A stretch of 64,000 nt of DNA from NCBI GenBank assembly GCA_021234155.1, contig JAJEKV010000063.1, forward strand, positions 1,648,947-1,712,946, given 5' to 3'. This document shows positions 23,287 through 35,055 of the stretch, one piece after another. The position numbers were made by a program, and so were the translations under genes. Each line of letters begins with the position of its first letter. The stretch's first letter is position 1. The notes under the pieces are model-generated. The model did no database searches, was not told where the DNA came from, and was given only the letters and a program-made list of their open reading frames with translations. Source of the DNA: Isoetes taiwanensis (taxonomy: Eukaryota; Streptophyta; Lycopodiopsida; Isoetales; Isoetaceae).

Positions 23287-26073
23287 ATGGGCAAGCTCTT
23301 GGTGATTTGTGTGCTGCTTCTCATAAACTCCTTTTCCACGGGCAAGATATTTACTTCAATGTTTGTTGCTCCTTTGATTTGTATATTATATTGAACTATG
23401 AACCCAAGCTTGGCATTCTTAGGCTATGTAAAAAGTTAAAAGCTAATTTCTTTCTTACAAGGTTTGCACTTGACAAAAATGATAAGGGTCATCTAAGTGA
23501 AACTATCTATCATTCGTGCATATCTTATTGACAATATAACTAGTGGAATAGAAAGCAACTTCTATTGAGAGTTCAATAGCATGTGGCGATCCTCGCTGAA
23601 ATAAGAACAAGATGTTATTTCAAACATCAATATTCTTGAATCTGCTCTAGAAAAGGATTCAATTAAAAAGAGAGATGTTTCTTTAGATTGGTTAAGACAT
23701 ATAGCTTAAAAAATAGATCTTTAACTATCACTTTAGATGTAGGTCATTTTTAAATGACATGGGTATTATATTTTACATGCCTTCAAGTTTGGCTTTTGGA
23801 GTGGGCCTTCACATCTGGGTGCTTGTTTGCATTATATTAGCTCCTTTTTTATGGGATAAAAAATAAAGAAAAATAAAAAGAGATGTAATCATGAAAAACT
23901 TTTCTATTATCTCATTGTCTTTAGGATTTTGATTGCAGATGCCACTAATAAAATAAGGGCCGTGAATTTGGGAGGATGGCTAGTAGTAGAGGAATGGATG
24001 AGCCCTTCAATCTTTAAAGGGATGCCTAATGGAGATATGAGGGTAATCTTGATGCAAATATATTCTAATAACATTTGAACAATGACCTATGCATGGCAAA
24101 ATGTAGGATGGGACCCAGATTCAACTTAAATCTGTCACACTTGGAACATATGTTGTGGCAGAAGATGGTGGTGGTTCAAAAATTGCTGTTGATAGATCGA
24201 CTGCATCTGGATGGGAGACGTTCAAGGCATATCTCTTTTGAACATCTTTAAGTTTTATCACTTATAATTACTCGTATCTAATCTACAAATGCAGTTATGG
24301 CGAATTTCCGATTCACAATTCTTCCTCAGAGTTAATAATGGCCAATTCATGACATCAGAAAATGGCGGTGGTAGTACCATGGTTGCTACTAGGACTTCAC
24401 CATCTGGATGGGAAGCTTTTTTTATCTATCGTGATCCTAATTCAAAAAACAGAGTGCATCTTAAGGCCTTTAATGGGATGTACGTTCAAGTATGTATTTT
24501 GTCCCATGAAACGATTCCATGATATTTCTAGGTTATCAGCTCTTTTATGTTATCTTAGGCCAAAGATAAGACTCAATTAACAGCAGACTGGGAAGGGGAG
24601 CCAGACTGGGGCACAAATGCTGCTACTTTTGAAATGACAATCAAGTCTAGTCTTGGTGGGCAATATCAACTAGACAATGGTTGGGGTACTAGTGCTTCTT
24701 CGGTGGTCAAGGTAATCCAAGTTACTTATCACAAACTATAATAACGAGCTAGGTTTTTCCATGTTAATACATTCTATTATATTCTATTCTATTGGATGTT
24801 AAAATAATATCTACCTATCTATTGTCCCATGCCATGTGATAATTCACATATGAGATGAAGCAAGTTTTTCTTCCGCTCTCTCTTTTTGTGTTCTTTTTTT
24901 CTTGCATTCTATATTTTTCTAATCTTATGTAGAAACATTGGAACACATTCGTCACGGAAGATGACTTCAAGTTCTTAGCGTCCAATGGAATAAATGCAGT
25001 TCGCATTCCTATTGGTTGGTGGATTAAAGAATCAACACCACCTTTTGTTGATGGATCACTACAAGTCCTTGATAATGCCTTTGCATGGGGAAGGTACATA
25101 GTTTTACTCCGTCTTTTTATTACGCTCAATAACAAGGCACTGAAGCTACCATATTGTGTAATTTTAGAACCCACAATATCAAGGTCATTGTTGATCTTCA
25201 TGCCGCAGAAGGTTCTCAAAGTGGGCAAGAACATGCAGGCACACGAGATGGTGTTGCAGAATGGGGCAAAGCAAACACAAACTATGTTTCTCACACTCTT
25301 GACCTCATGGAATTCTTGGCTTCAAGGTATCCATTTTTTTTTAAGACTATAAAAAAGCATTGAATATTAAGAAGTAAAAGTTTATTGTTAAAGATTGTCT
25401 TAATGCTAAAATTTTTCATGTGCATAGATACGCATCAAATGATGCCTTCTTGGGAATAGAGCTCTTAAATGAGCCTAACGTTAATGTAGTTTCTCTCGAC
25501 ACACTCAAGCAATACTACAAAGATGGATACTATCGCATTAGAAAGCATAGCAATACAGCCTATGTCATAATGTCCCAAAGAATTGGCGCAGACCCGATTG
25601 AGCTTGTGAATCTAATGAATCCTGATCAATATCAGAATGTAGTTTTGGATGTCCATTGGTATAACCTTTTTGAAGACAAGTTCAATGGAAAATCAGTGCA
25701 ATGGAACATTGACTGGATAAACAATTACAAATCAAGTGATCTAAAGAAACTCATCAATGCTGGGGGTGCTTCTATCTTTGTAGGTGAGTTCCTTGTTTAT
25801 GTTATCTTTTTTTTTGGGCAATATCTAATATATAAGATCAGTTAAGATGTTAAGCTTATATAATTAGGAGAATGGGTGAATGAGTGGAACGTCAATGGTG
25901 CAACCAATACCGAGTATCAAGCATTTGGGAATGCACAATTGGAGGTTTATGGTCAGGCTACATTTGGATGGTCCTACTGGAGCATGCATAATGATCAATA
26001 TGGACATTGGGATTTCGAATACAACATCAAGAATGGGCTTCTACAGAAAACTTCTGATGGAAGTTGGCCATAA
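23287..26073 (+). CDS. Glucan 1,3-beta-glucosidase-like protein, GH5 with fascin-like domain, nine exons
   Basis: Predicted exons: 23,287–23,341; 23,939–24,042; 24,107–24,226; 24,295–24,489; 24,559–24,711; 24,933–25,093; 25,168–25,326; 25,428–25,783; 25,868–26,073. They total 1,509 nt, an open frame of 502 codons, the usual family length. A signal peptide (MGKLLVICVLLLINSFST) is followed by AVNLGGWLVVEEW, a fascin-like beta-trefoil part (about residues 55–200), then the GH5 barrel: VRIPIGWW, VIVDLHAAEGSQ, ELLNEP (acid/base Glu about 331), VLDVHWYNLF, GEWVNEWN (nucleophile Glu about 436) and GWSYW. It probably is a secreted cell-wall beta-1,3-glucan hydrolase. The first and third introns start with GC. 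An alternative first donor is a GT near 23,382. All catalytic residues are present; this looks functional. Confidence 0.88.
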
Positions 26074-26230
26074 ATATTTTGTAGAAAAACTTGATTAGCA
26101 CCTTGTCTATAAGAGATAAAAGTAAATAACTAAATGACGTGCATTTCCAGATTTGACATTCATTTATCTATTAAATGCTGGCATAAACTATTGCTGATTA
26201 TCTTTTTTGCTGATCAACAGTCGTAAAAGA

Positions 26231-26283
26231 AAGAAGACAGACAGATAGATAGATAGATAGATAGGTAGGTAGGTAGGTAGGTA
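26231..26283 (+). repeat. (GATA)n(GGTA)n compound microsatellite
   Basis: GACA/GATA units pass into GGTA units, followed by TAAAATTTAACGACCTC. Confidence 0.9.
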
Positions 26284-26699
26284 AAATTTAACGACCTCTG
26301 AGCCTAAAAGGACTATGGGACAGTACAATTAGCATGACATTAATCCCAAAACAAAACATACAAGGGGTCGAGGCCCCATCATAAAACAAAATGAAATAAA
26401 ATAGGGGCAAATCCCCAAGTATATAGCCCAAATAGTGACAAGGAAATAACAGAAATAACATGTTACATATAACATGTCCAAGGATCAAAATGTCAATGAT
26501 CCCTAATAATGGCCTTGCCTCCCTGATATACCGCCCACTTCTTTGCTTGACGTGCTTTCCTTACTCTGCACAATTCCTCTCTTCGCATGCAAAGTTGAGA
26601 TGTGGTAAAATCTTCTTGGACTGATAAATTGATGCCTTTTAGATGATTGCCATGTGTCAGAATATGAAGCTTGAAAAGCATGTCCCTGATTTTGGCACA

Positions 26700-26960
26700 A
26701 ATATCTAGGGAGAAGTTGTGGGGGGAGGACGAATGCAGTTAGAAGCCCTCCAAGAGTTGCAAAATGCAGTATACAGACTATGCACAACATGCTCGGCTCG
26801 ATGTCGCCGTCAGGTTTTGACAATATTAGTGGGGCAGTCCGAGAAGGGTGCCCAATCTCTCCTATTGTCCTTGGACTATACATTGATCAGCTTAAGAATT
26901 GGTTTGCTCAGCATAGAGATGAGTATTTTTTATTATCTTTTTTACTGAGATCAATGAAGC
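26700..26960 (+). mobile_element. LINE RT fragment
   Basis: Plus-strand GAVREGCPISPIVLGLYIDQ is RT block 4 (the R/K-Q-GCPLSP motif, here EGCPISP). Little else survives. Confidence 0.6.
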
Positions 26961-26968
26961 TGTAAAAG

Positions 26969-27639
<671 letters not shown>

Positions 27640-27640
<1 letters not shown>

Positions 27641-28430
27641 TACCCCTTAGCTTTGGGTAGTGCATGAGCTTGTCAAAGCAGATAAGTTGGTGAATTTCAT
27701 GTACAAGATCCTGTTTGTTGCTGAAGTCATGCCTCTTTCAACAAAGTGGCCTTTCGTTATCCCTAGGGATCTGCAGAAAGCAATATGGAAATGGGTGTGG
27801 GATAAACTGCTCCACCCAAAGTATTTGTTTTATGGTAACAAATTATTCTTCGTTGTGTGCGCATTAATGTTGTGATGCATAGATTTCGTCCAGATGTCTC
27901 TATCCTTTGTCCTTTATTTCAGAGAGAGACGAGACCATTGAGTATTGCTTCTTCCCATGTCAAGCACGTTTGGTTGTGGCTTCATGGCCTCTTTTACTGC
28001 AATTTGAATAGTTAACAGGTGTTATTAGCAGTGTATTTAAATGGCTGGAGAAATTTGGCCAAAAAGGCTTTTCATTTGGCTTCTGCATGAATCATTTGGT
28101 CCATTTGGAAAAGATGAAATATTTTCATATTCAAAGGTCATGTTTCTTGATGTACATGGCTCTTATCGAGGCCCAACAAGTCGGCGAAATCATCCTGTTG
28201 TGTATCTTAAACTTGATTTTGCAAAAGCATATGATAGCGTCGGTTGGAAGTTCATGCACTTGTGTATGCTCGGATTGGGATTCGGACAACAATTCACATC
28301 AAACGTCATGAAGTTACATCTCTCTGACCGAGTTGTTGTTCTCTTTCATGGCAAGCCATCATCGGTCTTCCCACTTGGTCGAGGTATGCACGGTGCAAAG
28401 AAGACTGAGCATGTCCATCTCTATTATACT
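27640..28430 (+). mobile_element. Rearranged L1-like LINE fragments
   Basis: 27,640–28,140 reads like the RVT zinc-finger/C-terminal region (AIWKWVWDKLLHPK, later IIWSIWKR and NIFIFKG in broken frames). 28,170–28,420 carries an RT block, VVYLKLDFAKAYDSVGWKF. RT normally precedes the zinc-finger region, so the order shows either two fragments or a rearrangement. Confidence 0.55.
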
Positions 28431-28499
28431 GTTAAGCAAGTGGAGGTCGCTGAGAATTATTATATTTAGGTCTGATCGTAGATAAGAGCCCTAATTTGA

Positions 28500-28925
28500 A
28501 TCAAGCAGTTGAACACCGAATGCTGGCCTAAAGGCGTTATATGTTATGCAAAGAATGCGTAAATGCTGATATATGGAATTTTGAAATGAAGCATATGCTC
28601 TGTAACGTACTGATACAGACTGTTGTGCTATATGGATGCAAAGTTGGGGGCCAAGACTTGCTAATGATGGATTGAAAAAAATGGAAAAGATACAAACAAA
28701 AAAAAAAACCACACTGAGCGTGGTACTAAGATGCAAACTCCTAATGATATGATGCTGGTAGAGTGTGGGATGACGTTGCTTGAGGTTGAAGCTCTATACA
28801 GACTTGTACGCTATATGTGTAAGGTCTTATATGATATACCAATCAATAGTCTAACAAGACTTGCTTTAGAAGAAACTAGGACAACAGATTTATTCATACT
28901 TGTGCCACCAATACAACGAATTTAG
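28500..28925 (+). mobile_element. LINE ORF2 C-terminal fragment, same family as 17.7–21.6 kb
   Basis: Plus strand reads DIWNFEMKHMLCNVLIQTVV then LYGCKVGG, and QTPNDMMLVECGM. These correspond to NIWNFHLKKMMFKTLVQTVV, LYGCEV and QTPYDMILTECDM in the minus-strand LINE at 17,720–21,643. Frames are broken. Confidence 0.7.
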
Positions 28926-28929
28926 GGAC

Positions 28930-30296
28930 TAGAATATCAATTTGCATAACAGAGGCGATAGAGGAGAAGCCATGACAGAGATCAACCAAAACCTTAAAGC
29001 CATGTATTCCTCACCCCCATTGCGGAGATAAAGTGTGTGATTTGAACCTATCGATACTAAGAAGTCTCAAATTAAAAAACACTATAGGAAACGGTCTATA
29101 CCTGGACAAGTAGCACAAAATCCAGACCAAGCCCAACATCCCGAGGCCTCGATCCGTCATTTGTTTCTTTCTTGTCAGAACCTGCCCTGCTGTAAACTAG
29201 AGAACAGAAAATGCGCTGATCAAAAAATAAAATCATGGCAACATAATGACTTGCATGCAGTTTTGCCAATAGAATAAACTGCCGCTGCACTGCCAAAGTG
29301 GCATCTGGACCGAGAAATCTCAAATCTGCTTGCTTAAATAATCAGGAACTTCCTGCTCGCTCCATTGGGCCTGCTCCGCAAAATCAGAGAACCTAGGCTG
29401 CAAATAGAAAGCAGCATGAATCTTATCCATGCCCTGGAAATTTGACTCCAAAAAATTGGCAACATACCTTTGTTCTTTTGAACTATGGCAAAAGAACCTA
29501 ATATAAAACCCCAAAAAATAAAGATGACCTTTAAATGCAATTAAGCTGCTCAAACATGGCAAAACATGCAGTTTTGCATACAATACACACCAGGAATCAT
29601 AGTCCTAACCATGCGAGAAAAGCCCTCCCACTATAGGAAACGGATTGGGCAAAGTATATAATGCTCAAAACTCACATCCTGCAAAATGCAAAAAATAACA
29701 GAGTCAAGCAAATGAGCCGAATGACGCCGCCAACATAATATCGCGGCATAAATAAAGAGACAAAACCTAGTAACTTTGGGAGTATAGATATTAGTCCAAG
29801 GTTTTACATTAGGTATGCAAACTGGCTACCATTAGCACATCAGTAGAATTCATGCTTTCCTATCTAGAACGTATGAGAGAAAAAGTTGACTAACTTGCAA
29901 CATGACGCCTATATAGCTACCTCAACTTCCTGTTAACTTTTCCATTTCCATCACCACTGACCCATATTCTTGTTCTTGACGTTGTTCGCCACTGTCCCCT
30001 TCTTGGCCTAGCATAGACAACCTCCATTGAGTAAGAAATTAAAAATATTTGTTCTTCACTTTGTTCGCCACAATCCCCTTCTTGACCTAGCACAGACAAC
30101 CTCCATTGAGTAAAGAATTGAAAATATTACTGAAGAAACTTCCTATTAAGTATGGTAAAAAAAATTAGCATGCCCCAATCAACATTCACCTCACTCCAGA
30201 ATCATAGTAGGCAACTTACACTAACTGACACTGGAATAATTGCAACACACAATTTGAGGTTCATAAGATTTCGGAAGTGATGATGCCAATCCTCCC
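28930..30296. other. No gene recognised; one 80-bp tandem duplication
   Basis: The region contains chance ORFs only. A segment beginning GTTCTTGACGTTGTTCGCCA at about 29,971 recurs with changes at about 30,050, ending CAACCTCCATTGAGTAA in both. It might be intronic host DNA, but this is not shown. Confidence 0.4.
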
Positions 30297-30585
30297 AATG
30301 AACATGGTATAGAGCTTTCTACTTAATCTGATGGTTAAATGGATGTAAAGAAAGATATTTCTATCACTAAAAGAAAAAATACACAAGTAAACTTCGATCT
30401 AATTCAACATCTTATTTCGTTAGGCTTATTTCATCGGGGCACACAAGATAGAAGCATGTATCAAATCCACCATCTCCCAATGAACACGGTATAGAGCTTT
30501 CTACTTAATCTGATGGTTAAATGGATGTAAAGAAAGATATTTCTATCATTAAAAGGAAAAATACACAAGAAAACTTCGATCTAAT
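30297..30585 (+). repeat. 182-bp minisatellite, left part (split by the gypsy insertion)
   Basis: AATGAACAYGGTATAGAGC starts at 30,297 and 30,479, and again at 56,537 beyond the retrotransposon. The second copy is cut at CTAAT (30,581–30,585) and continues at 56,473. Confidence 0.85.
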
Positions 30586-31157
30586 TGTTTAGGGTCTGGG
30601 TTCGGGAACTCCTGCAAGACAGCCCTCTGTGAGGACCCTTGGATCAAACAGGAGAATCGTCCGGGAGCTGTGTCACGCGGGATTTGCAAAAGAACAAGAG
30701 AAGAGAGAAGAAAAACAAGAAAATGACAATGAAGTGAAGGAGACTTCTTTGATATCAATCAGAATACATGAGCTCTCGCAATGAAGAGAGAAAATGACTG
30801 GAGACAAGAACAAAAACTCATCTAGCCTTCGAATGCTAGCTCTACTCATATATATAGTACAATGGCCTTTGGCCCAATATAGATATTCTGACAGATCTCG
30901 GTGCCGACACTTGAAAGGGGCCTGATTTGCAGGAATACTGGCGGTGCCTCTTGAAGTGCCTGGAATCACGCTGACGCTGATGGGCCGTCATTTGTCTATT
31001 CTCTGCTTCTTCTTTGGCTGACTCTTGGGCGTGGTCTTCGGCGTGGTCTTCGGCGAGGGTCTTGATGACTGACCTTGACCTGGATTTGGCGCCTTGTTCT
31101 TGGTCTGGTCCGAAGTGTGCATGAATAGTCCCCGTACCGGGACATCTGGGACTAACA
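30586..31157 (-). repeat. 3' LTR (572 bp)
   Basis: TG…CA ends on the plus strand. On the minus strand an ACTATATATATGAG motif (about 30,840–30,855) is a candidate TATA box of U3/R. A G-rich tract (CTTGGTGGGGAG, 31,169–31,158) just upstream in transcription direction is a fair polypurine-tract candidate. Confidence 0.92.
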
Positions 31158-34100
31158 CTCCCCACCAAGCGACACTCAGGGGTCAGAAAAGGGGGAACAG
31201 TCTCTGGTGGTGGAAACCCAGTCGTTTCAAATTCATCTTGGTGTGTATGAGGGCGGGTGCCAGAGTGGTAGTTGGCAATGAGGTCATGGCGAGCCGTGAG
31301 AGCTTCAGGAGTGTTGAGACCGATTGCTGGATTGGCATCAATAAGAAAGCCAGAGTGCACCATATCTTCAAGGGCACGGTGTGCCTCAGCAACTACAAAC
31401 TGGCATTCCATTAGAAGGCAGGTCTGAAGGCCAAAGGCACTGACGCTGGCATTGGGGTTGCAATAATGGATAGGATGCTTTCTGGCAAGAGAACTCAAGA
31501 GTAGGCACCTTAAAGCAGCACAAAAACCTGCTTATCTGTGAACAGAAGGATCCGGGGAGGTGGCAGCACGCTCCAAAAACTGATCAAGACCCCAGACAGC
31601 GTGAGTAGGCGTCTGCCAACCTCGTTCATTAGGAATGAAGATCCAATTTGGGGTATTTTCCAAGCGAGCACCGTCCTCCCAATCAGAGTGGCGAACAAAA
31701 CGTAGATCCCATCGAAGATCTGTGGAGATATGGGCAAGAGTCCAGTCAGCATGACCTTCCATGACCTTAGTCCAAAAGAGAAGACGCCAGTCGGAGGTGA
31801 GATATCTGGGGCGTGGAGATGCACCCAAGGAAGCATACGGAGAATAAGCAATGCATGTTTTTGTTGGCTTCTGGGCCTGCTCCCTGAAGTCTTGAACAAG
31901 ATCTGCATCAAGAGCGCTGCACCACTGGTCCCAATCAGAGCCGGATAGCATAGTGTACACAGGAGGAGAGATCCAACCCATGGGTATAGTCTGGCTGTCC
32001 AAAAAGGCACGCGTGTTGTAGCCACCCAGGTGCTGTAAGTAAATTTGGGCAAAGGGGAGATCCTCGGCGTCTGATAAATTCTTTCGCACCTGTTGGAGCG
32101 TCTCGGCTTGCCACAGAGGAAGGTGATGAGCAAGCTCAGGCATGTACTCAGCACTGAAGGTGCTTGTTTGAGCAGGATCCTGTAAATACTGATTGTTTTG
32201 TAATAACAACCAATGAGCGTCAGGGTTCCCTTGAAAAACTCGATTGGGCCCATCTGAGAATTTGTCCTGTGTATCAGCCAGATAGAAATCATGAAGAACA
32301 TAAGCCATGGGCTGGACAGTGCGGAAGATAATAAAATCCAGATCAGCACAGTGGAGAAGACCATAGACCAATAGAGCACAGAGTAAGCCTTTGTCTTCAA
32401 TGGAAAGGTCAGGTCAGGCCAGATCTGGAGAAAATCCGTACTGCCAAAGGGCTCATTAAGCTTGCCTTGTGTCGAATACCACTTCAGAAGAAAAAGATGG
32501 CAGCGGGCTATAACATAACCCAGATAGCTTGAAGGAGTGGAAAAATCCCGTGGAATGGTGAGAGCAAGCTGAATATACATGTCATGTTGACTTTGAGCTT
32601 CTTCCGCAGATTGAACAGCCTGCTGAACTTGATGCTCCAAATCGTGGATCTTGTTATCTTTGTCAGCGAGGAGACGGGATTGATCACGGAATCTTCGGTG
32701 AGAGAGCATGGTTTGTGAAGAGGATTGCCCGTGAGTGGAGAGTTGAAGCCGAAGAGTGGCGATTTCAGTATCATCAATGATTTTCTGCTTCTGAGCTTCT
32801 GTAAGTTGATGCTGAAGAGGGGTGACCTCACTTTGTAGCGTGGAAAGCTGGCCTTCAAGATAAGTGATGCGCTCATTGCGCACTTCGAGCTGTTTGAGCT
32901 GATTATTGTAATTCTGTGAGAGTTCCGTGTACATAGTTTTTAGGTCTGCAAGGAGTTTATCCTTGTCCTTTAACTGAGCCAACAATTTTTGAATTGTGGA
33001 CTATAATTGAACTTGCTGCTCATCGAGCAAGGTAGTCTTTTCTTGTTCAGCGTGAAGGGTTTCGCGGGCCTGTAAAAGAGCCTCGTGCTTTTGTTGAAGA
33101 CTGTCTTCGAGTGATTGAGCTTTTGTGGTGGCTGCCTGGAAATCCCTGTGAACAGCCTCTGTGGTTTCCATGTAAGTTTGAATGTCATTCATGAAGGATT
33201 CTTGAGATTCCTGGAGTTTGAGCATGGCTTCTTGAACATCCTGTTGATATTGGTAAAGGGCCTGCCTGGATGGTGGGTGTAAAGGGCACGCTTGTCTTTG
33301 AGATTGGGATTCCTGGGAAACATTTTGAGAGCGGGAGTGCACGGTTTCTGTGGATGAAGAGGAGACCGGTATGACAGTGTCTTGGTGTTGATCACGATGT
33401 GGGGAAGGAGAAGGGCGAGGGCGTGAAGTCTCATCATGAAGATCTTTGACAGCAGAGATGATATTGGAGGGCGGTTTGGTGGAGGCTTGAGAGGTCGTGT
33501 TCTGATGAGTGGGTGAACCAGGACTTGGGGTAGGGAGACAATGAAGGATGATGGCCTGCAGATGAGCACCCATTGCAGATTCGAGGCCTAAAGAGGGGGT
33601 TGCTCAGATGCGATCAATTTCATGAAGGAGGCGGAGGTACAAAATTGGAGGCCAGTCAATAGAATGGGCAGAGTGGTGGCCAAGATAGCAACATGAAAAA
33701 ACTGCTTATTGATGTGGGTGTTCTTGATAGAATACCCATAGAACTTGCGCCATAGAAATTTGACAAAAGTATCATGTGGTTTGACAATGTTTGTGAGTTT
33801 ATGAGTGGTGGCCTGATAAGGAAGTTGGCCATACTGAGTGACATCATGTTCCTGTAAAGCAGCCCAAGATAAAGAAGGCCTGCGGATAGGTAACTGGAAT
33901 ACCTGAGAGAGAAGAACCGGAGTGAGCAGAATGACCCTTGTGGCGTAACCATCCGTGCTGTTGACCATGTGAGCAACAGATTGCCGGAGTTGGTGCGGAT
34001 TCAGTGCAGGGAGGTCCTGCCTGGAGAATTCATACAGCCCTGTGCGTTCTGCAACTTCACGACTTGGACCTTCCAGGAATCGCGAAAGGTGGGAGTGGAG

Positions 34101-34177
34101 AAAATAACAGACTCAAAGAGAGCCGGATCCCTGGGAGCGGTAACTTGAAGAGTGGAGAAGTTGCGTGAAGCAGCCAT
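31140..34177 (-). pseudogene. Extra ORF downstream of integrase: N-terminal domain, Pro/Ser linker, long coiled coil, C-terminal domain
   Basis: From ATG at 34,177 (MAASRNFSTLQVTAPRDP) an almost continuous reading, broken by about four frameshifts or stops, runs some 1,000 codons into the LTR edge. 34,177–33,590: a globular part (IRRPSLSWAALQEHDVTQYG; FVKFLWRKFYGYSIKNT). 33,570–33,300: Pro/Ser/His-rich. 33,300–32,560: Gln/Glu-rich heptads (QLKQLEVRNERITYLEGQLS). 32,520–31,150: a Trp-rich C-terminal part (DWRLLFWTKVMEGHADW). I do not recognise it. The N-terminal part faintly resembles plant 'transposon protein/mobile' domains, and the coiled coil suggests self-assembly. Extra ORFs at this place are known in some plant gypsy lineages. 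Confidence 0.6.
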
Positions 34178-34664
34178 AGCAAGAAACAAGGAGAAAGAAA
34201 CCAGAGAGCAGAGTGAAAGAAGCCGGAGAGCGGAGAGCAGAAGACGAAAATGGAGTGAGGCGAAAAGGTTTTAGAGCACACAACTGTGGCGAAGGGGTAT
34301 GATGAGAGGTGAAAGGGAATCGTTGATGGTGCCAGGTGGCAACAGATCGAAAGAAGATGATTAAGAGGCAAAATTTTGGCTAAGTCCCCAAGCAGTGAAG
34401 GAAGAATAGATGAACGGTGGAGATGAAAAAATGAACGATAGGATGGGACAACTGTGGAGGGTACAAATAATGATGGCAGACGGGCGTAGAAACATTTAAC
34501 GCAGGCAACTCGAGGTGGGAGATCATAAAAAAGAAGTGTCAAAAGGTACCATGGCTAGATATGCGGCGGGAGAAAAGATTCTAGAATTAGAAATGGCCTT
34601 GCATTGCAACCACGTTAGCAAATTTGTGATTGGACCACGTCAGCAGAGCATCAAGTGGTTGGGC

Positions 34665-34672
34665 TATATAAG
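34665..34672 (+). promoter_or_regulatory. TATA box of an antisense transcription unit in the retrotransposon
   Basis: Plus-strand CTATATAAGG lies 38 bp before ATG 34,703. Two ACGT-core boxes precede it within repeated ACCACGT(T/C)AGCA blocks (about 34,609 and 34,634). In plants such cores bind bZIP factors. Direction is opposite to gag-pol. Confidence 0.5.
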
Positions 34673-34702
34673 GCGAGCAGTGGTCGAAGACACCAATTTG
34701 CA

Positions 34703-34945
34703 ATGATGGACAACGAGTGCACTATGCCGCGCAATTGTCAGGAGTGGGTGACTGCCAAAATGAACGCGTTGGATCTGTGGAAGTGTCATAACCGCGGCAT
34801 TCCAATGGATGGCTGGTGCGGCGGGATGGCTGAACATCCCGATCCCATGACTAATAACATGGAGGTGGTGATCCATCTCCGCTGGGATCCTGAGCGCTGC
34901 CTCTACCATGTGCTCCGTATAACCTCTGCTCCCAACCCGGAGTAG
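34703..34945 (+). CDS. 80-aa antisense ORF in the gypsy element, unknown function
   Basis: ATG at 34,703 (a second ATG follows at once) to TAG at 34,943–34,945. The peptide is Cys/Met/Trp-rich, with CTMPRNCQEW, LWKCHNRGIPMDGWCGGM and WDPERCLYHVLRI. It sits on the strand opposite to gag-pol, between integrase and the coiled-coil ORF, just behind a TATA box. There is no signal peptide or membrane segment. No known family was recognised. It is uninterrupted while the surrounding sense ORFs are broken, which may be chance at this length. Confidence 0.4.
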   Translation: MMDNECTMPRNCQEWVTAKMNALDLWKCHNRGIPMDGWCGGMAEHPDPMTNNMEVVIHLRWDPERCLYHVLRITSAPNPE

Positions 34946-35055
34946 GGGCACCTTATAACTTAGGATTTTGTAAATAGGGCTCAGCCCATAGCGGATATAT
35001 ATGGGCAATGCCCACCTTTTGTTTTTGTATGCGCCATAGATATAAATATAACTAT

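Noticed and set aside
23265-23531. Unspliced 88-codon ORF starting at 23,265 as a separate gene
   Set aside because: It overlaps the signal-peptide exon of the GH5 gene in another frame, and its ATG would lie upstream of the predicted transcription start.
31510-32985. Single 491-codon ORF as one real protein
   Set aside because: Its first third is the coiled coil of the gypsy third ORF. After about 32,500 it runs out of frame, while the true continuation lies in the neighbouring frame (32,371–31,532).
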